From Arthrobacter endolithicus (lineage in GTDB: Bacteria; Actinomycetota; Actinomycetes; Actinomycetales; Micrococcaceae), in assembly GCF_026627425.1 (NCBI RefSeq), contig NZ_JAPNLH010000008.1, forward strand, positions 1-64,000: a DNA stretch of 64,000 nt. The letters run 5' to 3'. This document shows positions 26,399 to 35,322 of this stretch, piece by piece; position 1 is the stretch's first letter; each line of letters starts with the position of its first letter. Below the pieces are notes generated by a model. The model did no database searches. It was not told the DNA's origin and saw nothing but the letters and a program-made list of their open reading frames with translations. A program made the position numbers and the translations under genes.

Positions 26399-27349
26399 TT
26401 ATGCCCCCGTCTTCGACGACGAATCGTTCGCGAGCTCGGCACGGATTTCCCCGGCCAAACGGTACGTCATGTCCCGCCGCCACGCGGGCAGACCGTGGAT
26501 ATCATCGTGATACAGCTCCTGCGGTATTGCCGCGTCAAGCGCCGCGCGCAAGTGCGCTGCGGTTGGCAGTCCTCCGTCGTCGGTTCCAACGGGCGACGGC
26601 GGCACGGTTGACGACGCGGTTGACGACGGCGCGGTTGACGACGACGCAAAGCGCAGCTTTACCGGTCGCTTCGTCGAGGCGGTGACCGTCAGCACGAAGG
26701 CGCCATCCTGGTCGAGCCTGCCGATCAGCAGTACACCCGACCGGCCCAGGTTGGAGAGCGACAGCCGGCGGAAGGCGGTCCGCGAGCGAAGGGCGACGGC
26801 GGGCACCGTAATGCTGCGCAACAATTCGCCCGGGGCCAGAGACGTTGCGCCGTCGCCAATCACCAGGTCCTCGACCGGCACGGCACGGGTGCCGCCGTCG
26901 ACCATCCAGACCGTAGCGATTCCGTCCAGGGCCGCAGTCAGCGAAGTCATGGGGCCGGCCGGTAACGCGGTGCAGAGGTTGCCGCCCACGGTAGACATGT
27001 TCCAGATCTTGAAGGAGGCCACAAAGGAATCGCAGCACAGGCGGATCAACGCCAGCGCGGGCCACTGCGCCAGCACATCGAAGTGCGCCGGCGCATCGGG
27101 ACGCGCCCGCGTTTGCGCCCGATCCGGCAGGGCGTACAGCTCGGCGATGGTGCAGGTGGCTGCCAGCTCAAGTCCGGCCTCGCTGACCGTGATCGGGGCC
27201 CAGCCGGCTGCGCTGATATCCAGCAAGCGGCGCAACACGGTGCTCCCATAGGAGAACAGCACCGTTCCACCTGCCAGCCAGGCGTCGCCCGGCCGCCAAC
27301 AGCCCGGATCCGTGGTCCGGATGGTGGATTCGATGGTGTTCATATCCAT
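26399..27349 (-). CDS. Xanthine dehydrogenase FAD-binding subunit
   Basis: A 316-residue FAD-domain protein of the molybdopterin-dehydrogenase family. The FAD loop is recognisable in STVGGNLCTALPAGPM, and the C-terminal CO-dehydrogenase flavoprotein domain follows. It passes electrons from the Fe-S domain to NAD. A Thr/Ser/Val/Ala-rich insert near residue 245 comes from repeated ACGACGGCG DNA. It ends three bases before the fused subunit, and starts at ATG 27349 after GAGGAGAT. Confidence 0.9.
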   Translation of the reverse strand: MDMNTIESTIRTTDPGCWRPGDAWLAGGTVLFSYGSTVLRRLLDISAAGWAPITVSEAGLELAATCTIAELYALPDRAQTRARPDAPAHFDVLAQWPALALIRLCCDSFVASFKIWNMSTVGGNLCTALPAGPMTSLTAALDGIATVWMVDGGTRAVPVEDLVIGDGATSLAPGELLRSITVPAVALRSRTAFRRLSLSNLGRSGVLLIGRLDQDGAFVLTVTASTKRPVKLRFASSSTAPSSTASSTVPPSPVGTDDGGLPTAAHLRAALDAAIPQELYHDDIHGLPAWRRDMTYRLAGEIRAELANDSSSKTGA

Positions 27350-27359
27350 GCCAATCTCC

Positions 27360-28889
27360 TCAAATCCTGAACATCAGTGGTCCGCCGGCGTGCACGAAAG
27401 CCGTGGTCAACGGTGCATCTTCGACCGCGGCCGGATCGTACATGCCGGCCGGGGTCTTGATGCTGCCTGTGCCGTGGAAGGGATCCGTGCCTTGGATGGG
27501 ACCGTTACCATGGATGGGACCCGTACCATGGCGCAACGGCCCGAAGGCCTGCTTGTTGGCGCGCACGGCCAGGATCTCAGCGGTGATGGAAACGGCCACC
27601 TCCGCCGGGCTGACTGCGCCCAGATCGAGGCCGATCGGTGAATGCAGCCGGTCCAGCCGGGCCGGCGGCACACCGGCGTCGAGTAGGGCCTCCGTCCGCT
27701 GGGCGTCGCTGCGCCGTGACCCCATCGCGCCCAGGAACGCCACGTCCAGCTCCAGCGCGGCGGTCAACAGCGGGATATCAAATTTCGGATCATGGGTGAG
27801 CACGCAAATCACGCTGCGCCCATCTACCCGTCCTGCTGCCGCTTCGGCCCGCAGATAACGGTCCGGCCAGCTGGTGACCACCTCGTCCGCGCGCTGAAAA
27901 CGCTGCTGCCGGGCGAATGCCGGGCGGGCATCGCAGAGGGTAACCCGGTAGCCGAGCAGTTGGGCGGCGGGCAATAGCGCGGCGCTGAAATCGTTGGCTC
28001 CGAACATCAGGAACCGAGGAGCCCGGAGCCTGGACTCAACGAATAGCGTGACCGGTTCCCCTGACGACGGCGGTTCCCCGGACGTTCCCGTTCCATCGGT
28101 GCAGGAAACCCCGTCAGCGCTCAACCGCAACTGCCCGGTCCAGCCAGCGTGCAGCAGCGGAATCAACTGCGCGGCGGCGGCCTGGACCAGGGACGAATTC
28201 CCGAGCAACGCTGTCAGTCCTGCGGCCAGGGTCTGCTCCCGCACGTTTTGCGGTTCGGGAACCACGACGGCGGCACAGCGCTCAGCCCGTCGGCCGGAAG
28301 ATCCCAGGCTGGCAGCCGGGCGACCAACTGGGCTACCGGAGGCTTCCTTACTGTCGCCACCGCACCGGACGGTGTCACTAAGCCGTACAGAGTCACTGTG
28401 CCGGACGCTTTCACTAAAACCGACGGTGTCAAGGCGCCGGATCAAAGCAGCCGGGTGCTGTGCCCCCAGCCCTGCCAGCCCCGCAAGCGCACCGGACATC
28501 AGCGGGTGCGTGCCGCCGTCGTTCCCCTCTTTGCCGTCGCCCTCTTTCCGGCGCCCCGTCCAGCCCTCCGGGAACACCGGCTGCACCAATATTTCCAAGG
28601 TGCCGCCGCAGGTCAGCCCGGCGGCGAACGCGTCATCGTCGCTGAAGCCGAAGAACTGCCGGTTCGAGTCGCCACTGGCAATCGCTTCCAGGGCGGCTTC
28701 GACCACTGCACCTTCGATGCAGCCGCCGGAAAGGCTGCCCGTCACCGCGCCGTCCGGGCTCACGAGCATGGCTGTCCCCAGCGTCCGCGGTACCGAACCC
28801 GTTGCCCCCACAATGGTGGCGACGGCGCACGGGCGGCCGTCGCCAGACTCTGCCAGCAGTGCCAGCAGCGAATCCACAAGATCCAACAT
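27360..28889 (-). CDS. xdhC: XdhC/CoxI family xanthine dehydrogenase maturation protein
   Basis: XdhC inserts sulfurated molybdenum cofactor into xanthine dehydrogenase. The N-domain (residues 1-110, CAVATIVGATGSVPR, GSLSGGCIEG) and the C-terminal Rossmann domain (about 290-450, FLMFGANDFSAALLP, FLGAMGSRRSDAQR) are intact. At 509 residues it is well above the usual 250-380: an insert of about 170 residues with a Ser-Val/Asp-Thr-Val repeat separates the domains, and the tail has a degenerate HGTGPIHGNGPI repeat. It sits 10 bp upstream of the FAD subunit. Confidence 0.9.
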   Translation of the reverse strand: MLDLVDSLLALLAESGDGRPCAVATIVGATGSVPRTLGTAMLVSPDGAVTGSLSGGCIEGAVVEAALEAIASGDSNRQFFGFSDDDAFAAGLTCGGTLEILVQPVFPEGWTGRRKEGDGKEGNDGGTHPLMSGALAGLAGLGAQHPAALIRRLDTVGFSESVRHSDSVRLSDTVRCGGDSKEASGSPVGRPAASLGSSGRRAERCAAVVVPEPQNVREQTLAAGLTALLGNSSLVQAAAAQLIPLLHAGWTGQLRLSADGVSCTDGTGTSGEPPSSGEPVTLFVESRLRAPRFLMFGANDFSAALLPAAQLLGYRVTLCDARPAFARQQRFQRADEVVTSWPDRYLRAEAAAGRVDGRSVICVLTHDPKFDIPLLTAALELDVAFLGAMGSRRSDAQRTEALLDAGVPPARLDRLHSPIGLDLGAVSPAEVAVSITAEILAVRANKQAFGPLRHGTGPIHGNGPIQGTDPFHGTGSIKTPAGMYDPAAVEDAPLTTAFVHAGGPLMFRI

Positions 28890-28970
28890 GACAGTAGTCT
28901 TCCTCCTCCGCGGGCGCCGGCCCTTGAAACCGGCACCCGCGTTTAGTGTGGCCCAGCGGAAAAGGATCGG

Positions 28971-30491
28971 CTAGTGGAGGCCGAGGAGCTGCTGGATCTG
29001 CCCAATAGCAAAGTAGATAACGAAGGCCGCCGAGACTCCCCACATCAGGAGATGCACTTCCTTTGCTCTGCCCTGGACCACCCGGATGAGCACGTAGGCG
29101 ATGAATCCGGCCCCCAGACCGTTGGCGATCGAGTAGGTGAACGGCATCAGAATGAAGGTCAGGAAGGCAGGGATCGCGATGCCGAAGTCCGACCAATCGA
29201 CGTTGCGGATTTGCGAGGCCATCATGAACCCGACGATCACCAGCGCAGGTGCTACCGCCTCAAACGGCACGATGGCGACCAGCGGGGTGAAGAAGGCTGC
29301 CAGCAGGAACAACCCTCCTGTGACCACACTGGCCAAGCCTGTGCGTGCCCCCTCGCCGATACCGGCGGCCGACTCTACGAAGATCTCATTGGCCGAGACT
29401 GAACCAAAGCCGCCCGCAACGGAGCCTGCCGCGTCGACCAGCAGCACCCGGTTGGCGTTCTTCATATTTTTGTTCTTATCCACCAGCCCTGCCTCGCTGG
29501 CCAGTCCTGTCATCGTTCCCATCGCATCGAAAAACACGCTGAGCAGGATGGTGAAGGTCAGCAGCAGCGCCGACATGATGCCCAGATGGGCGAAGGCTCC
29601 GAAGACGTTCACCTTCCCGATCAGGGACAGATCCGGGAAGGTGAAGATTTGGCCGGGGACCGACGGGATCATGAGCGACCAGCCGGAGGGATCCTTCACG
29701 CTGGACGGGGTGTTAGTCATCAGCTGCAGACCCATGGCGAACAGCGTGCTGGCCACAATGCCGATCAGGATGCCGCCCCTGACCTTGCGCACCACCAGGA
29801 TGATGGTCAAAATCAGCCCGATAATGAAGACCCAGGTCGGCCACCCGAACAGTTTGCCGTCCTGGCCCAACTGCAGCGGCACGGTGGTGTGTGCGGCGTC
29901 CGGCACGCGACGGACAAAACCGGCATTTACCAGCCCGATAATGGCGATGAAGAGGCCGATGCCAACCACGATCGCGGTCTTCAGCCCGGTGGGGACCGCC
30001 TTCATCACGGCCTCCCGGAGTCCGGAAAGGACCAGTACGAACATGACGATGCCGGCGATCAGTACCAGTCCCATCACTTCAGGCCACGTCAGGTCCTTCG
30101 TGGTCGCAATGGTGGAGGAGACAAAGGCGCTCACCCCGAGGCCGGCGGCCAGCGCGAAGGGGTATTTCGCCCAGATCCCCATCACAATGGTGGTAACACC
30201 GGCGACGACGGCGGTGACCGCGGCAACCTGGGGGATGCCCAGGGTGTGACCGGAGCCGTCCGGGCTGCCGAGGATCAGCGGATTGAGGACGACGATGTAG
30301 GACATAGCGAAAAAGGTGGCCAGGCCACCGCGGAGTTCGCGGAACACGTTCGAGCCGCGTGCGCTGATTTCAAAGTAGCGGTCGAACGAGCGCGCGAGTC
30401 CGCGTCTGGCCCCTTGTTTTCCTGTGCTGACGGTGGTGCCGGCGATTTTTTCGCCCTTGGCGGTCTTAGTCTGAAGTGTCATTGGAATCAC
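28971..30491 (-). CDS. AzgA-type NCS2 purine permease
   Basis: A 506-residue inner-membrane transporter of the AzgA-like NCS2 branch, which takes up adenine, guanine and hypoxanthine. The family N-terminus FRELRGGLATFFAMSYIVVLNP and VFFDAMGTMTGLASEAGL are clear; it lacks the NAT motif seen in the other permease. The start could be GTG 30491 or ATG 30482. It is six bases after the guanine deaminase stop, forming one operon with it and the xdh genes. Confidence 0.93.
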   Translation of the reverse strand: MIPMTLQTKTAKGEKIAGTTVSTGKQGARRGLARSFDRYFEISARGSNVFRELRGGLATFFAMSYIVVLNPLILGSPDGSGHTLGIPQVAAVTAVVAGVTTIVMGIWAKYPFALAAGLGVSAFVSSTIATTKDLTWPEVMGLVLIAGIVMFVLVLSGLREAVMKAVPTGLKTAIVVGIGLFIAIIGLVNAGFVRRVPDAAHTTVPLQLGQDGKLFGWPTWVFIIGLILTIILVVRKVRGGILIGIVASTLFAMGLQLMTNTPSSVKDPSGWSLMIPSVPGQIFTFPDLSLIGKVNVFGAFAHLGIMSALLLTFTILLSVFFDAMGTMTGLASEAGLVDKNKNMKNANRVLLVDAAGSVAGGFGSVSANEIFVESAAGIGEGARTGLASVVTGGLFLLAAFFTPLVAIVPFEAVAPALVIVGFMMASQIRNVDWSDFGIAIPAFLTFILMPFTYSIANGLGAGFIAYVLIRVVQGRAKEVHLLMWGVSAAFVIYFAIGQIQQLLGLH

Positions 30492-30497
30492 CGGCGC

Positions 30498-30995
30498 CTA
30501 GTAGTCGATCCGGGTGTCGCTGGCCAGCCATGCTTCGAACGGCGCCAGCGGGCTCGTTTGCGCAGGAGTGAGCCGTTGGACCGGCATTGACCGCAGTTCC
30601 ACCGGGGTTTCGAAGTAGTCGTAGAAGACGGCGTCGTCGAATCCGGCGCGGGCGGCGTCATGCCTGTCCGCGGCGAAGATGATCCGATCTACGCGGGCCC
30701 ACAAAGCCGAGGCCAGGCACATGGGGCACGGTTCGCAGCTGGTGTACAGGGTGGCCCCGGTCAGGTCGAAGGTACCGGTTCCCTCGCATGCTGCCCGGAT
30801 GGCCGTCACTTCCGCGTGGGCGGTGGGGTCGTTGGTGGCCGTGACCCGGTTTAGCCCTTCAAAGGCCTGGCCCGAAGCGGTGACGACGACGGCGCCGAAA
30901 GGGCCGCCGTGATTGTGGACGTTCCTGGTGGCAAGATCAATGGCCTGGACCAGATAGGTCTCGAGGTCAGCTGTGGCATTTAATGCAGATTCCAT
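30498..30995 (-). CDS. guaD: Guanine deaminase (cytidine-deaminase fold)
   Basis: A 165-residue zinc deaminase that converts guanine to xanthine. Zinc and catalytic residues are in HAEVTAIRAAC (His, Glu) and SCEPCPMCLASAL (two Cys). The C-terminal tail ending in DTRIDY fits the Bacillus GuaD type and not tRNA adenosine deaminases. It is first in the minus-strand operon guaD-permease-xdhC-FAD subunit-fused subunit, so guanine is taken to urate by one transcript. Confidence 0.9.
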   Translation of the reverse strand: MESALNATADLETYLVQAIDLATRNVHNHGGPFGAVVVTASGQAFEGLNRVTATNDPTAHAEVTAIRAACEGTGTFDLTGATLYTSCEPCPMCLASALWARVDRIIFAADRHDAARAGFDDAVFYDYFETPVELRSMPVQRLTPAQTSPLAPFEAWLASDTRIDY

Positions 30996-31312
30996 GGTGG
31001 CGACTTCCTTGCGTCAGAAGCAGCCCGGCCGCGCGGAGGGTACGCGGTGTAACGGCGGGTCTTAGGCGGCCCGGCAGCTTCATTGAGTATGAAGGTTCAG
31101 TTACGCCCGGTAGATAACAACCCCGTCAGATCTCATTCACGTCTGGGATGCCCGCCTTTGGCTGAAGATGACACTAACAGGAACTTGTGACCGGCACCAT
31201 AGTTTTGGTGAAACTTTTTTCTCAACAGGTGAAATCTTTGCTGGCCCCGGTGCCAGCCCCCAGATCGAGGGCCCGGCTGCGGGATCTCCCGGCCGCGAAC
31301 CCCCGCATGCCG
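30996..31312. promoter_or_regulatory. 317-bp region upstream of guaD, with candidate operator
   Basis: This gap holds the guaD-operon promoter and the end of the IclR gene. AGTTT-TGGTG-AAACT (31201-31215) is an inverted repeat, followed by TTTCTCAACAGGTGAAAT (31218-31235), which has TTTC/GAAA arms with nine bases between and matches the AceE site at 13 of 18. It is 220 bp from guaD, far for a simple repressor site. I found no convincing -35/-10 pair. Confidence 0.4.
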
Positions 31313-32086
31313 TCAGGACGCGCGGCTGGCCTGCTCCAGGTCATCCGCGATAACGCGGGCGGCGGCGTGCAGCAGTGGAATGGCCCGGTCCGCGAAACCC
31401 TCGTCCACGCGGGAGATGGGGCCGGAAACGGAAACGGCAGTGGGTGTGGGGGCCCCGGGAATGGCCACGGCAAAGCAGCGAACGCCGATTTCCTGCTCGT
31501 TGTCATCGATGGAATACCCGCGGTCACGGATCCGCTGCAGGTCCGCGAGTAGCTCCTCGACGTTCCCGATACTCCGGTCCGTCGGTGTGGGCATGCCGGC
31601 ACGACTGACGATACCGCGTACCACTTCGTCGTCAAGCTGGGCCAAAATGGCCTTGCCCACGCCGGAATCATGGGTGTGCACACGGCGTCCCACCTCGGTG
31701 AACATCCGCATCGAGTGCGCCGACGGAACCTGGGCAATGTAGACCACCATGTCGCCGTCGAGCATCGCCATATTCGACGTCTCGCCGAGCTTTTGAACCA
31801 GTGACGCCAACTGCGGGCGCACCAGCGCACCAAACTGCTTGGTGGCGCCGTCGCCCAACCGGATCAGTCGCGGCCCCAGTGCGTAGCGCCGATTGGGCAG
31901 CTGACGTGCGTAGCCGAGCTTGACCAGCGTGCGCAGCAGCCGATGAATGGTGGGCAGCGGCAGGTCGGTGGAACCGGCCAGCTCCGAGAGCGTCACTTCA
32001 CCGCCGGCATCGGTGACGAGCTCCAGCAACTCGAAGACACGCTCCACGGACTGCACGCCGCCGGCAGCTTTAACAGCCATTTCCAT
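31313..32086 (-). CDS. IclR family regulator, AllR-like
   Basis: A 257-residue regulator with an N-terminal winged helix (LTLSEL to GYARQL, about residues 5-70) and the IclR effector domain (residues 85-250, including GVRCFAVAIPG). ATG 32086 follows ACAGGAGA; the longer frame to 32122 lacks a ribosome site. It lies between guaD and the divergent malic-enzyme operon and is the only regulator inside the purine island. E. coli AllR of this family responds to glyoxylate and allantoin, so a glyoxylate-sensing repressor is a reasonable proposal. Confidence 0.9.
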   Translation of the reverse strand: MEMAVKAAGGVQSVERVFELLELVTDAGGEVTLSELAGSTDLPLPTIHRLLRTLVKLGYARQLPNRRYALGPRLIRLGDGATKQFGALVRPQLASLVQKLGETSNMAMLDGDMVVYIAQVPSAHSMRMFTEVGRRVHTHDSGVGKAILAQLDDEVVRGIVSRAGMPTPTDRSIGNVEELLADLQRIRDRGYSIDDNEQEIGVRCFAVAIPGAPTPTAVSVSGPISRVDEGFADRAIPLLHAAARVIADDLEQASRAS

Positions 32087-32206
32087 CGTCTCCTGTGACT
32101 CTCTGTCAGTAAAGTTTGACAAAAATTATCCGCATCGCGGAAGGTTTGCCCTGTTGTCCCAAGATACCGCACCCGCGGACTGCGCGGGTGATATATGAGG
32201 AGGGGA

Positions 32207-32235
32207 TTGTATTTCCACGAGATAGATAATAATAT
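32207..32235 (+). promoter_or_regulatory. Promoter of the malic enzyme-aceB operon
   Basis: TTGTAT (32207-32212) and TAATAT (32230-32235) are spaced by 17 bp. Operator D begins inside the -10 box, as expected for a repressor. Predicted by eye only. Confidence 0.5.
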
Positions 32236-32248
32236 CCATAATACGAAA
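32234..32248. promoter_or_regulatory. Palindromic operator D upstream of malic enzyme
   Basis: ATCCATAATACGAAA matches operator A at 11 of 15 positions with ATACGAAA intact. It lies 51 bp before the malic enzyme start and 148 bp from the iclR start, so it could regulate both directions. Confidence 0.6.
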
Positions 32249-32299
32249 ACATTCACATCGTAGCTAGGGCCGGTCCGACCGGCACCAGGAGGAAATTCA

Positions 32300-33688
32300 A
32301 TGGCGACTCCCAGTCCCGGAAATTCGATCACCCTGCGCGTCGAGGCGCCGTCCAGCTTCACAGCGACCAGTGAGCTGACCGCCGCGGTTGCCGCTGTCGG
32401 CGCGGCCGTCACCGCGCTGGACGTCACGGAATCCCACCACGAACGCCTTGTCGTTGACGTCACCTGCAACACCACCGACGATGCGCACGCCGTCCGCGTG
32501 AAGGATGCGTTGAACGCGCTCGACGGCGTCACCGTCCGCAAGGTCTCCGACCGCACCTTTTTGATGCACCTGGGCGGCAAACTCGAGGTCGTCCCGAAGG
32601 TAGCCCTGCGCAACCGGGACGACCTGTCCCGTGCTTACACGCCCGGCGTCGCCCGCGTCTGCATGGCAATCGCCGAAGACCCCAGCGCCGCCCGGAATCT
32701 GACCATCAAGCGCAACACAATTGCCGTCGTCACTGATGGCTCCGCCGTCCTCGGCCTGGGCAACATTGGCCCCGCCGCGGCGCTGCCGGTGATGGAGGGT
32801 AAGGCGGCGCTGTTCAAGCAGTTCGCCAACGTTGATGCGTGGCCGGTCTGCCTGGATACGCAGGACACCGAAGAGATCATCATGATCGTCAAGGCGCTGG
32901 CCCCGGTTTACGGCGGCGTCAATCTGGAAGACATCGCGGCCCCGCGCTGCTTTGAAATTGAAAAGCGCCTCCGCGACGAGCTCGACATCCCGGTCTTCCA
33001 CGATGACCAGCACGGCACCGCCATTGTTACCCTCGCCGCGCTGACCAACGCGCTGCGCGTGGTGGATAAGAAGATCGGCGACGTCAAGATTGTGGTGGCC
33101 GGCGTGGGTGCGGCAGGGAATGCCATCATCCAGCTGCTGATCGCCCAAGGCGCTGTCAATGTTATCGCCTGCGGACGCAAGGGAGCCATCAACCGCAGCG
33201 AAACCTATACGGACACGCACCGAACCTGGTTGGCCGAGAACACCAACCCGGACAACTTCACCGGCACCCTGCACGAGGCAGTGGCCGGCGCGGACGTCTT
33301 CATCGGGGTCAGCGGCCCGAACGTCCTGGGCGAGGAGCAGGTCGCCTCGATGGCAGAAAATTCCATCATCTTCGCGATGGCCAACCCGACACCCGAGGTG
33401 GATCCGGCCATCGCGTCCAAGTACGCCGCCGTCGTCGCCACCGGCCGCAGCGACTTCCCCAATCAGATCAATAACGTGCTGGCCTTCCCCGGATTCTTCC
33501 GCGGCCTGCTCGATGCCGGCGTTTCCGACATCACCGATGAAATGCTGGTGGCCGCAGCAGGTGCAATTGCCGCCCGTGTAGCCGATGATGAACTGAACGC
33601 CAGCTTCATTGTGCCGAGCGTTTTTGATCACCAGGTGGCCGGTGACGTAGCAACGGCCGTAGCTACCGCTGCCGGGCACCACTCTTAG
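32300..33688 (+). CDS. NAD(P)-dependent malic enzyme with N-terminal ACT-like domain
   Basis: A 462-residue enzyme that decarboxylates malate to pyruvate. Residues 1-85 form an ACT-like regulatory domain; the catalytic part carries Tyr in SRAYTPGV, Lys in GKAALFKQF, metal ligands in [11 protein letters not shown] and the Rossmann [22 protein letters not shown] precedes the ATG. It heads the operon malic enzyme-aceB-DUF6986-allE. With malate synthase and AceE it can regenerate acetyl-CoA from malate. Confidence 0.94.
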   Translation: MATPSPGNSITLRVEAPSSFTATSELTAAVAAVGAAVTALDVTESHHERLVVDVTCNTTDDAHAVRVKDALNALDGVTVRKVSDRTFLMHLGGKLEVVPKVALRNRDDLSRAYTPGVARVCMAIAEDPSAARNLTIKRNTIAVVTDGSAVLGLGNIGPAAALPVMEGKAALFKQFANVDAWPVCLDTQDTEEIIMIVKALAPVYGGVNLEDIAAPRCFEIEKRLRDELDIPVFHDDQHGTAIVTLAALTNALRVVDKKIGDVKIVVAGVGAAGNAIIQLLIAQGAVNVIACGRKGAINRSETYTDTHRTWLAENTNPDNFTGTLHEAVAGADVFIGVSGPNVLGEEQVASMAENSIIFAMANPTPEVDPAIASKYAAVVATGRSDFPNQINNVLAFPGFFRGLLDAGVSDITDEMLVAAAGAIAARVADDELNASFIVPSVFDHQVAGDVATAVATAAGHHS

Positions 33689-33703
33689 AAGGGATTCTTT
33701 CTC

Positions 33704-35320
33704 ATGACTTCCGCACCAACCCCCATGCTTATCCTTTCCGACGCGCATCCGATTGACCGCGCCGAGGAAATCCTCACCCCGGAGGCGCTGGCCTTCATCG
33801 AAGAGCTAAACCGGCGCTTCGCCCCCGCCCGCAAGGAACGCATGACCGACCGCGCCGCCAAGCGCGAGCAGGTGGCCCGGACCGGCAAACTCGATTTCCT
33901 GCCCGAGACCGCAGACGTCCGCGCCGGCGACTGGAAGGTTGCCGTCGCGCCCGCCGCATTGCAGGACCGCCGGGTGGAAATGACCGGGCCTGCGTCGCCG
34001 GCCAAAATGGCCATCAACGCGCTCAATTCCGGCGCCAAGGTCTGGCTCGCGGACCTCGAAGATGCCAGCACACCGACCTGGCCCAACGTCGTCGACGCGG
34101 TGCTGAACCTGCGCGACGCCGCCGCCGGAACGCTGAGCTACACCTCGCCGGAGGGCAAGGAGTACCGGCTGCGCACCGATGCGCCGCTGGCGACCGTGAT
34201 CGCCCGCCCCCGCGGCTGGCACATGGACGAGCGGCATGTCATGGTCGACGGCGAACCGGCCGTGGCCGCGCTGGTGGACTTTGGCCTGCTCTTCTTCCAC
34301 ACCGCCAAGCTGCAGCTGGCCAATGGCGCCGGCCCGTACTACTACCTGCCGAAGATGGAAAGCTATCTGGAGGCCCGGCTGTGGAACGAGGTCTTCGTCT
34401 TTGCACAGGATTACCTGGGCGTGCCACAGGGCACCATCCGGGCGACCATGCTGATCGAGACCATCCCCGCAGCCTTTGAGATGGACGAAATCCTCTACGA
34501 ACTGCGCGACCACGCCTCCGGGCTGAACGCCGGCCGCTGGGACTACCTGTTCTCCATCATCAAGTACTTCCGCGACGCCGGCGAAGCCTTCACCCTGCCG
34601 GACCGTGCACAGATCACCATGACGGCGCCGTTCATGCGCGCCTACACCGAGCTGCTCGTGAAGACCTGCCACCACCGCGGCGCTTTCGCCATGGGCGGCA
34701 TGGCGGCGGTCATCCCGAACCGGCGCGAGCCCGAAGTCACGGCCGCAGCCTTTGACAAGGTCCGCGCCGACAAGACGCGCGAGGCCAACGACGGCTTTGA
34801 CGGCTCCTGGGTTGCACACCCGGACCTGGTCCCGGTGTGCAAGGAGGTCTTCGACTCCGTGCTGGGCGATCGGCCCAACCAGCTGGACAAGCAGCGCCCC
34901 GAGGTCACCGTTACTGCCGACCAGCTGCTGGACATCTCCTCCGCAGCCGGCCAGGCCACCGAAGCGGGCCTGCGCCTGAACCTCTACGTCGCCGTGGCCT
35001 ACACGGCCGTGTGGACCTCGGGCAACGGTGCGGTCGCCATCCATAACCTCATGGAAGATGCCGCCACAGCGGAAATCTCCCGTTCGCAGGTCTGGCAGCA
35101 GATCCGCAACGGCGTGGTGCTCACCGACACCGGCAACACCGTCACCCGTGAGCTTGTCACCCGCATCCTGGCCGAAGAGACCGAGAAACTGCGCGGCGAG
35201 GTCGGCGAGGAAAGCTTCCAGAAGCATTACAAGGCCGCCAGTAAGCTCATCGGGGACATCTGCCTGTCGGAGGACTACACCGACTTCCTGACCATCCCCG
35301 CCTACGAACTGGTGGGCTAG
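33704..35320 (+). CDS. aceB: Malate synthase A
   Basis: A 538-residue A-isoform malate synthase condensing glyoxylate and acetyl-CoA. Landmarks are the active-site strand LADLEDASTPTW, ARPRGWHM, and the metal-binding LIETIPAAFEMDEILYELR. It starts 15 bp after malic enzyme. No isocitrate lyase is in the window, so here it probably serves purine-derived glyoxylate. Confidence 0.95.
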   Translation: MTSAPTPMLILSDAHPIDRAEEILTPEALAFIEELNRRFAPARKERMTDRAAKREQVARTGKLDFLPETADVRAGDWKVAVAPAALQDRRVEMTGPASPAKMAINALNSGAKVWLADLEDASTPTWPNVVDAVLNLRDAAAGTLSYTSPEGKEYRLRTDAPLATVIARPRGWHMDERHVMVDGEPAVAALVDFGLLFFHTAKLQLANGAGPYYYLPKMESYLEARLWNEVFVFAQDYLGVPQGTIRATMLIETIPAAFEMDEILYELRDHASGLNAGRWDYLFSIIKYFRDAGEAFTLPDRAQITMTAPFMRAYTELLVKTCHHRGAFAMGGMAAVIPNRREPEVTAAAFDKVRADKTREANDGFDGSWVAHPDLVPVCKEVFDSVLGDRPNQLDKQRPEVTVTADQLLDISSAAGQATEAGLRLNLYVAVAYTAVWTSGNGAVAIHNLMEDAATAEISRSQVWQQIRNGVVLTDTGNTVTRELVTRILAEETEKLRGEVGEESFQKHYKAASKLIGDICLSEDYTDFLTIPAYELVG

Positions 35321-35322
35321 GG

